Assembly: GCA_937901525.1 (NCBI GenBank)
Contig: CALDHX010000017.1
Location: 1 to 55,465, forward strand
Length of the DNA stretch: 55,465 nt
Source of the DNA: an uncultured Bacteroidales bacterium
GTDB lineage: Bacteria; Bacteroidota; Bacteroidia; Bacteroidales; P3
Direction of reading: 5' to 3'
Positions 49,895-55,465 of the stretch are shown piece by piece. The notes beneath the pieces were generated by a model, which had not been told where the DNA came from, ran no database searches, and saw only the letters and a program-made list of their open reading frames with translations. The position numbers and the translations under genes are program-made. Each line of letters begins with the position of its first letter. Position 1 is the stretch's first letter.

Positions 49895-52675
49895 ATGGAA
49901 TACAATTTTAGAGAAATCGAACCAAAATGGCAAAACTTTTGGAAAGAGAATAAAACCTTTAAAGCAGAGATTAGAGAAGACAAACCAAAGTATTATGTTT
50001 TAGATATGTTCCCTTATCCATCGGGAGCAGGACTTCACGTAGGACATCCGCTTGGTTACATAGCCTCAGACATATTTTCAAGATACAAACGCTTGCAAGG
50101 CTTCAACGTATTGCACCCTATGGGATACGATGCTTACGGATTGCCAGCAGAACAATACGCAATACAAACAGGACAACACCCTGCAATCACCACAGAGAAT
50201 AATATAAATCGTTATCGTCAGCAATTAGACATCTTAGGCCTTTCTTACGATTGGGATAGAGAAGTAAGAACTTGCGATGACAAATATTACAAATGGACAC
50301 AATGGACTTTCCTAAAACTATTTGGCAGTTACTATTGTAATGATGCACAAAAAGCACGCCCAATAGAAGAATTGATTAGCGTATTTGAAAAAGAAGGAAA
50401 CCAAAACATAAATGCAGCAACCTCACAAGTAGAAAAATTCACCTCAGAAGAATGGAAAAACTTTTCAGAAAAAGAAAAAGCAGACATTTTAATGAATTAT
50501 AGAATAGCATATCTTTCAGATTCTATGGTGAATTGGTGTAGCGAACTTGGAACTGTGCTTGCTAACGATGAAGTTGTTAATGGCGTATCGGTAAGAGGAG
50601 GTTATCCTGTTGAAAGAAAATCAATGCGTCAATGGTCTTTAAGAATCACAGCATACGCAGAAAGACTTCTTAACGATTTAGACAAGCTTGATTGGACAGA
50701 CTCATTGAAAGAAATACAAAGAAACTGGATTGGCAAGAGTCAAGGAGCGGCTGTATATTTTAAATTAGAGAATGGCGAAAGCTTAGAAGTGTTTACAACA
50801 AGAGCAGACACGCTTTTCGGAGTTACTTTTATGGTTCTTTGTCCAGAACACGACAAAATCGCCGACTTAACCACACAAGAACAAAAAGAAGAAGTAGAAA
50901 AATACGTTTCATGGGCGAAAAACCGTAGCGAAAGAGAGCGTCAAGCAGAAGTAAAGAAAGTTTCTGGAGTATTTACCGGCTCTTACGCGCTTCTTCCTTT
51001 GAGTGGCGAGAGAGTTCCTATTTGGATTTCCGATTATGTCTTAGCAGGCTATGGCACAGGAGCCGTTATGGCAGTGCCGGCACACGATAGTAGAGACTTT
51101 GCCTTTGCAAAACATTTTAATCTTCCTATAAAACAAGTAGTAGTCCCACACGGAGAACAAGAAGAAGACACTTCCATGTGGCAAGAAAGCAAAGACTCAA
51201 AAGCAGGCAAGGTAATCAATTCCGATTTACTTAACGGCTTAGACGTAAAAGACGCAATAAAGAAAGCAATCCAACACATAGAAGACAAAAACTTAGGCTT
51301 TGGCACAATAAACTATCGATTAAGAGATGCAATCTATTCACGCCAAAGATATTGGGGCGAACCATTCCCAATTTACTACAAAGACGGAATAGCAACTCCT
51401 ATTTCCGAAAGCGAACTACCGTTATTATTGCCAGAAGTTGATAAATACCTACCAACAGAAAGCGGAGAACCACCAATAGCAAGAGCAAAAAATTGGAAAA
51501 CCAAAGACGGCTATCCATACGACTGCAATACAATGCCGGGATTTGCAGGTTCAAACGCCTATTCCATAAGATATATGGATCCAAACAACACAGAAGCCTT
51601 AGTATCCAAAGAAGCAAACCAATATTGGCAAAATGTAGATTTATATATCGGAGGAAGCGAACACGCAACAGGCCACTTGTTATACTCACGCTTTATAACC
51701 AAATTCCTTTTCGATATAGGAGCAGTTTGTAAAGAAGAACCATATCAAAAACTCATTAACCAAGGAATGATACAAGGCCGTTCTAATTTCGTATATCGAG
51801 TAAAAGGAACAAACAAATACGTATCCTATAACCTAAAAGGAGAATTTGAAACCGACCCATTGCACGTTGATATAAATATAGTAGACAATGACGTTTTAGA
51901 TTTAGAGAAATTCAAAGCGTGGAGAGAAGAATTCAAAGACGCAGAATTTGTTTTAGAAGACGGAAAATACATTTGCGGACACGAAATCGAAAAGATGAGT
52001 AAAAGTCTCTACAACGTACAAAACCCAGACGACTTAGTAGAAAAATATGGAGCCGACACACTAAGATTATACGAAATGTTCCTTGGACCATTGGAACAAT
52101 CAAAACCTTGGGACACCAAAGGAATAGAAGGAGTCAGCCGATTCATAAGAAAATTCTGGCGATTATATCACGACAAAGACAATAACTACTGCGTAAGCGA
52201 AGAAAAAGCAACAAAAGACGAACTAAAAGCATTACATAAGACGATAAAGAAAGTACAAGAAGACATAGAAAGATTTTCTTTCAACACTTCAATTTCTACA
52301 TTTATGATATGCGTAAATGAACTCTCAGACTTGAAGTGCAACAAAAAAGAAATCCTTGAACCATTGTGCATTTTATTGTCGCCATTTGCACCACACATAA
52401 CCGAAGAACTTTGGAATCTAATGGGAAATCAAACAAGCATAAGCTTTGCATCTTTCCCTGCCTTTGACGAAAGCGTACTTGTAGAAAACACATTCAAGTA
52501 TCCAGTTTCCATAAACGGAAAAATGCGTGCCAATGTAGAGATTGCCTTAGACTTAGACAAAGATGAGGTAGAAAAAATAGTCTTAGCCAACGCCGAAGTG
52601 CAAAAATACATTGATGGAAAAGCGATAAAGAAAATCATCTTCGTACCAAAGAAGATTGTAAACATAGTTGTGTAA
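49895..52675 (+). CDS. leuS: Leucyl-tRNA synthetase
   Basis: 926 residues, normal for the bacterial enzyme in this phylum. The HIGH motif is H48-V-G-H51 in SGAGLHVGHPLGY and KMSKS is at 700-704. The editing domain is visible around TTRADTLFGVTFMVL and YGTGAVMAVPAHDSRDFAFA; the anticodon and C-terminal domains follow to KIVNIVV. Ended by a hairpin at 52701-52740. Confidence 0.97.
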   Translation: MEYNFREIEPKWQNFWKENKTFKAEIREDKPKYYVLDMFPYPSGAGLHVGHPLGYIASDIFSRYKRLQGFNVLHPMGYDAYGLPAEQYAIQTGQHPAITTENNINRYRQQLDILGLSYDWDREVRTCDDKYYKWTQWTFLKLFGSYYCNDAQKARPIEELISVFEKEGNQNINAATSQVEKFTSEEWKNFSEKEKADILMNYRIAYLSDSMVNWCSELGTVLANDEVVNGVSVRGGYPVERKSMRQWSLRITAYAERLLNDLDKLDWTDSLKEIQRNWIGKSQGAAVYFKLENGESLEVFTTRADTLFGVTFMVLCPEHDKIADLTTQEQKEEVEKYVSWAKNRSERERQAEVKKVSGVFTGSYALLPLSGERVPIWISDYVLAGYGTGAVMAVPAHDSRDFAFAKHFNLPIKQVVVPHGEQEEDTSMWQESKDSKAGKVINSDLLNGLDVKDAIKKAIQHIEDKNLGFGTINYRLRDAIYSRQRYWGEPFPIYYKDGIATPISESELPLLLPEVDKYLPTESGEPPIARAKNWKTKDGYPYDCNTMPGFAGSNAYSIRYMDPNNTEALVSKEANQYWQNVDLYIGGSEHATGHLLYSRFITKFLFDIGAVCKEEPYQKLINQGMIQGRSNFVYRVKGTNKYVSYNLKGEFETDPLHVDINIVDNDVLDLEKFKAWREEFKDAEFVLEDGKYICGHEIEKMSKSLYNVQNPDDLVEKYGADTLRLYEMFLGPLEQSKPWDTKGIEGVSRFIRKFWRLYHDKDNNYCVSEEKATKDELKALHKTIKKVQEDIERFSFNTSISTFMICVNELSDLKCNKKEILEPLCILLSPFAPHITEELWNLMGNQTSISFASFPAFDESVLVENTFKYPVSINGKMRANVEIALDLDKDEVEKIVLANAEVQKYIDGKAIKKIIFVPKKIVNIVV

Positions 52676-52700
52676 AACCACACCTTTGACAATCAAAAAC

Positions 52701-52740
52701 CAAAGCCCGAAATCAACCAAAGATTTTGGGCTTTGTTGTT
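52701..52740 (+). terminator. leuS terminator
   Basis: CAAAGCCCGAAATC / GATTTTGGGCTTTG, one wobble pair, 7-nt loop, followed by a weak T-rich tail (TTGTTATTTATTTG). Confidence 0.7.
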
Positions 52741-52745
52741 ATTTA

Positions 52746-52776
52746 TTTGTGATTCTATGAAAATACACTATCTTTG
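52746..52776 (+). promoter_or_regulatory. abiE promoter
   Basis: TTTG at 52746-52749, 19 nt, TATCTTTG at 52769-52776; the leader to the ATG at 52806 is about 25 nt. The -7 element overlaps the left arm of the operator palindrome. Confidence 0.7.
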
Positions 52777-52794
52777 CAGTTGAATTTAGTGTAT
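52763..52794 (+). promoter_or_regulatory. Putative AbiEi operator (inverted repeat across the -7 element)
   Basis: Perfect 8-bp inverted repeat ATACACTA (52763-52770) / TAGTGTAT (52787-52794) with a 16-nt spacer holding the rest of the -7 element and the start site. AbiEi antitoxins are known to repress their own promoter through inverted repeats. Confidence 0.6.
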
Positions 52795-52805
52795 GATTAT
52801 AAACT

Positions 52806-53570
52806 ATGAGTTTAGAATTTCAAAGTAAATTAAACCAATTACTTGTTTTAGGAAAGAAAAATGGGTTATTTTTCTCCGATTGGTTAAAGAAAAAAGGCTA
52901 TTCCGATCAACTAATAAGAAAGTATAGACAATCTGGTTGGTTATCTTCCTTAGATAAAGGCGTAATGTATCGCACAGGAGATAAATTATCTGCAATAGTA
53001 TCCTTATCTTGCTACAACGAACAATTAGAAAAAGAAGTTAGAATTGCAGCTCATTCCGCATTAGAACTTTTCGGATTTAATCATTATGTACCTATGGGAA
53101 AACCAATACTTATGGTTGCTTGTTCTTGTTCAATAGTTCCTAAATGGATGTTAAAGGATTGTTTTGATAGAACGTTTAAAGTATTTAGCACAAAAACGAT
53201 AGAAATTCCACAAACAAGTAATATAAATATAGAAGGTGTTAATTTGTTGGTTTCTTCTCCCGAACAGGCTTTTATGGAATGCTTACTTTTAGCCAAAGAT
53301 CAATACAATTATATGGATTTGTATTATATAATGGAACAATTAACCTCTTTGCGTGCAGATGTTGTGCAGATATTGCTTGAAAACATAAAGAATCAGCGAG
53401 TAAAAAGGATATTTTTATACATGGCAGAAAAAGCAGGACATTATTGGTTTGATATGTTAGACATAAATAAAATAAACATAGGAACATCTAAACTACAATT
53501 AGTAAAAAATGGAATTTATGTAAACAAATATAAAATAACAATCCCCAAAGAATTGAACGATTATGAATGA
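52806..53570 (+). CDS. abiEi: AbiEi-family antitoxin of a type IV toxin-antitoxin system
   Basis: 254 residues. An N-terminal winged-helix region (NGLFFSDWLKKKGYSDQLIR, KYRQSGWLSSLDKGVMYRTG) would bind the operator. The larger C-terminal domain has AAHSALELFGFNHYVPMGKP and LLVSSPEQAFMECLLL, as in the AbiEi_3-type family. In this system the antitoxin does not bind the toxin but opposes its effect. The gene overlaps the toxin by 8 nt. A rival reading, a free-standing transcription factor, is excluded by the neighbour. Confidence 0.88.
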   Translation: MSLEFQSKLNQLLVLGKKNGLFFSDWLKKKGYSDQLIRKYRQSGWLSSLDKGVMYRTGDKLSAIVSLSCYNEQLEKEVRIAAHSALELFGFNHYVPMGKPILMVACSCSIVPKWMLKDCFDRTFKVFSTKTIEIPQTSNINIEGVNLLVSSPEQAFMECLLLAKDQYNYMDLYYIMEQLTSLRADVVQILLENIKNQRVKRIFLYMAEKAGHYWFDMLDINKINIGTSKLQLVKNGIYVNKYKITIPKELNDYE

Positions 53571-54477
53571 AATATACAAAAGACAAGTAGCATTATTGAT
53601 ACGCATAATGCCTTTGGTTTATCAAATTAAAGATTTTGCTGTACATGGAGGAACAGCAATTAATCTATTTCATAAAAATATGCCTCGCTATTCGGTAGAT
53701 ATTGACTTAACATATATTCATATACAAGAAAGAGAAGAAAGTTTAAAAACAATAAAAGAACATCTTACGATACTAAAAAAGAATATAGAAAAGACAATAC
53801 CTAATATAAAAGTGATTCCAAAATACGATATTTGGAAATTGCAATGTACACTCAATGGTGCAACAGTGAAAATAGAAGTAAATGGAACCAAAAGAGGCGT
53901 AATAGGAGAAATAGAAGAAAAAATGCTTTGTCAGAAAGCGCAACAAGAATTCAGTATGGCATGTAAAGCACGCACCGTTTCCTATTCACAATTATATGGA
54001 GGCAAGATAACAGCCGCATTAAGCCGACAGCATCCAAGAGATTTATTTGATTGCAAGTATATGGAAATAAATACATTTAATGAAGTAAAAGATGGATTTA
54101 TGTTATGTTTACTCGGTAGCGATAAACCTATAATAGAATCCTTGCAACCAAATGATATAGATCAAAGTAAAGTCTTAGAAAATCAATTTAAAGGAATGTC
54201 AGACATTGAATTTACTTATGAAGATTACGAAAAAACAAGGAAAAAGTTGATAAACCAAGTAAACACATCATTGACAGAAACAGATAAAGCCTTTATTTTT
54301 TCATTTGAAGAAGGAAATCCAGATTGGAGTAAATGTAGTGCAGGAAATTTGAGTAATTATCCTTCAATTAAATGGAAATTACAAAATATTATTAACCTAA
54401 AAGAAACCAATCCATTAAAACATAAACAAGGGATAGAAAAATTAACTCAATTTTTTTCAAAGGAAAATGGGCAATAA
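53563..54477 (+). CDS. abiEii: AbiEii-family nucleotidyltransferase toxin
   Basis: 304 residues. Nucleotidyltransferase motif I is G29-G30-T-AINLF with D46-I-D48 in SVDIDLTY. A third block runs through GGKITAALSRQHPRDLFDCK with K148, R159, D160 and D163. These agree with the AbiEii/MenA polymerase-beta-like toxins, which use NTPs to modify tRNA or another target; the target here is unknown. The catalytic residues look intact, so the system is probably functional in phage defence or plasmid/island stability. A 24-bp hairpin follows 24 nt after the stop. Confidence 0.9.
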   Translation: MNEIYKRQVALLIRIMPLVYQIKDFAVHGGTAINLFHKNMPRYSVDIDLTYIHIQEREESLKTIKEHLTILKKNIEKTIPNIKVIPKYDIWKLQCTLNGATVKIEVNGTKRGVIGEIEEKMLCQKAQQEFSMACKARTVSYSQLYGGKITAALSRQHPRDLFDCKYMEINTFNEVKDGFMLCLLGSDKPIIESLQPNDIDQSKVLENQFKGMSDIEFTYEDYEKTRKKLINQVNTSLTETDKAFIFSFEEGNPDWSKCSAGNLSNYPSIKWKLQNIINLKETNPLKHKQGIEKLTQFFSKENGQ

Positions 54478-54501
54478 ACGCCTTTTTCTTAAAACTAAAC
54501 T

Positions 54502-54563
54502 GCGAAATACTTCAAAAATTTTGGACTTTAAAACCCTAATCCGAAATTTTTGAAGTATTTCGC
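54502..54563. other. Large perfect-type stem-loop downstream of abiEii
   Basis: The arm beginning GCGAAATACTTC at 54502-54525 pairs with 54540-54563: 24 positions with a single G-T wobble, and a 14-nt loop (CTTTAAAACCCTAA). No T-run follows, so it is not a typical intrinsic terminator. Confidence 0.85.
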
Positions 54564-54605
54564 TTTAAATAAAATCCACTAAATCAAGTATTTAATTTTT
54601 TAAAG

Positions 54606-54779
54606 CAAAGATTTCTTTAATTTTTTCTTTACTTTTTCAGATTTTTTCTTTGCTTTTTTGAGTTTTTTCTTTGTTTTTTCAAATTATTTCTTTGAAGTAG
54701 AAGCTCTACCCCTTAGTGGTAATGCTATTACCTTAGGATGGTAATAGTTTTACCCTTGGAGAGTAATTTTTTTTCTTCG
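54606..54779. repeat. 21-bp phased repeat array B, with palindromic units
   Basis: Units begin at 54606 (CAAAG), 54627, 54648, 54669 and 54690 (CTTTA or CTTTG), 54711 (CCTTA), 54732 (CTTAG) and 54753 (CCCTT), at 21-nt steps. The first four are T-rich; the next three carry palindromic cores GTAGAAGCTCTAC, GGTAATGCTATTACC and GGTAATAGTTTTACC. The core at 54697 is the reverse complement of the core in array A. Confidence 0.8.
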
Positions 54780-54943
54780 CATTTGAGCAAAACAAAGTCC
54801 GATTTCGCTCTAATTTTCGTGCGAAATCAGATGGAAATCTTTTAACAAATAAAGTTTTTTGTAAGAAGGAATATTTTAAATCAAAGATATTAGAGAAAAA
54901 TGTTTATTTTAATTTATTTAATTTTCCTGTCATTTTCCACATA

Positions 54944-55009
54944 ATGAAATCATCCTTTTTCGTCCGTTTTCTGACTATATTATTTCTGTCATGTATTATA
55001 TACAGCTAG
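54944..55009 (+). pseudogene. Possible remnant of a lipoprotein gene
   Basis: A 21-codon ORF reads MKSSFFVRFLTILFLSCIIY then S and stop. It looks like a complete lipoprotein signal (lipobox LFLSC) with no mature protein. It may be a truncated gene or chance. Confidence 0.2.
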
Positions 55010-55151
55010 TTCTCTCTATTGCTGTAGAGGCGCTAATTTAGCTTTGTTTGTGAAACATGTTGTTTTGTATCTTCTCAATATCTTGGCTGCTCGTAACATT
55101 TATAGCTGTTCTTTGTGGACAACTTTAAAAAGCTCGATATAGTAGGTATGA

Positions 55152-55177
55152 AAAATCCCCTTCTTTAGTGAAGGGGA
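55152..55177 (-). terminator. Terminator of the MlaD/MCE gene
   Basis: CCCCTTC / GAAGGGG stem with a 6-nt loop; on the minus strand it is followed by ATTTTTC. 20 nt after the gene's stop codon. Confidence 0.8.
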
Positions 55178-55196
55178 ATCTGAGAGATTTCTTACA

Positions 55197-55465
55197 TTAC
55201 TTTCGTCCGAATACGGAGATATTGATATATCGGGTAGGATGTTTCTTTATATCCTCAATGAGCGCGTTTGCGTTGTCACATAAAGAGTTTAGGTTGTGAT
55301 AAAAGGTTGTGTCGCTGAGTAGACGGCCTGCAGCTCCTTCTTCAGAGAGTAATACTTTGGATAAATGTTGTAGATTATTGACAGTGCTATCTATCTGTGC
55401 TATAGTCTGTGCGTAATCTACCATGGCTAATTGTGTGGAAATTTGTTCTATGTTTGCACCAGTCT
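55197..55465 (-). CDS. MlaD/MCE-family lipid transport protein, C-terminal part only
   Basis: The minus-strand frame is open to the window edge (at least 88 codons), so the apparent start at 55424 is not the real one. The end (GAAGRLLSDTTFYHNLNSLC, NANALIEDIKKHPTRYINIS, VFGRK) matches the C-terminus of Bacteroidota MlaD proteins, which carry the MCE domain upstream and work with an MlaE/MlaF ABC transporter in phospholipid traffic. Base composition differs from the rest: 97 of the 240 bases at 55201-55440 are G or C (about 40%, against roughly 32% in sampled genes), and CGA is used for Arg where neighbours use AGA. Confidence 0.82.
   Translation of the reverse strand, partial: TGANIEQISTQLAMVDYAQTIAQIDSTVNNLQHLSKVLLSEEGAAGRLLSDTTFYHNLNSLCDNANALIEDIKKHPTRYINISVFGRK

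Larger units (their letters stand above)
54478..55196. other. 719-base region without a convincing gene
   Basis: From left to right it holds a 24-bp stem-loop (54502-54563), repeat array B (54606-54779), an 8-bp stem GATTTCGC / GCGAAATC (54801-54828), a 21-codon lipoprotein-like ORF (54944-55009) and the terminator of the MCE gene (55152-55177). Nothing else could be recognised. The right part (from about 54950) looks less AT-rich than the left. Confidence 0.7.

Noticed and set aside
54478..55196. Insertion sequence or transposon end in the large spacer
   Set aside because: No transposase fragment, target-site duplication or paired terminal repeats could be identified; the hairpin at 54502 alone is not enough.

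Overview
The window is a chromosomal segment of a low-GC member of the Bacteroidota, most likely Bacteroidales. The evidence is the promoter type (repeated TTTG / about 19 nt / TAnnTTTG elements, typically TATCTTTGC or TACTTTTGC), the A-rich leaders without Shine-Dalgarno sequences, and the gene content: GldH, a type IX secretion (T9SS) sorting domain, a TonB-dependent receptor with a carboxypeptidase-like N-domain, a BspA-type leucine-rich-repeat protein, DUF3276, DUF5683 and DUF5723 proteins and an M49 dipeptidyl peptidase lipoprotein. Species cannot be named from the sequence. No rRNA, tRNA, complete insertion sequence or CRISPR array was seen.

Layout. 1-1626 (-) is a BspA-like surface protein cut by the window edge. 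1832-5107 holds an M49 peptidase lipoprotein, a TonB-C protein and a membrane-anchored TPR protein. 5313-6800 carries a dihydroorotate-dehydrogenase-like protein and a four-helix-bundle protein. 6922-12037 is the operon holB-ricT-gldH-mrcA. A serine hydrolase (-) and a TonB-dependent receptor (+) diverge around 13.3 kb. 15939-19015 is lipoprotein-EEP nuclease-nth-TPR lipoprotein. 19024-20639 is pyrBI behind a leader peptide and attenuator. 20800-25460 is the compact operon DUF177-rpmF-plsX-fabH-MBL hydrolase-pnuC-type transporter-thiamine pyrophosphokinase. 25699-29595 holds a T9SS cargo, two membrane proteins, YggS and DUF3276. 29674-33147 is parA-parB-DUF5683-hutI. The minus strand from 37727 to 33159 is trmH-tex-OMP-coaD-flavin reductase, and serC-serA follow. 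40086-43723 holds a GNAT and an outer-membrane pair (large lipoprotein plus DUF5723 barrel). 43781-52675 is mostly housekeeping (methyltransferase-ung, pgi, secG, rpmH, rlmD, leuS). 52806-54477 is an AbiE-type toxin-antitoxin pair, followed by 719 bases without a convincing gene and the C-terminus of an MlaD/MCE protein with a different base composition.

Two things stand out. First, a short repeat family built on units that start CTTTG or CAAAG recurs in seven intergenic gaps, and once inside a coding sequence, with a period of almost exactly 21 bp (two turns of B-DNA). The arrays often supply terminator stems or overlap promoters; two of them carry palindromic cores around GTAGAAGCTCTAC. I do not recognise this as a named family. 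Second, pyrBI is preceded by a promoter, a 32-codon leader ORF, a pause-type hairpin and a strong terminator whose 3' arm contains the leader stop codon. This is the architecture of UTP-sensitive attenuation known from enterobacterial pyrBI.

All calls were made by reading the sequence and from general knowledge of the families. No database search or folding program was run.
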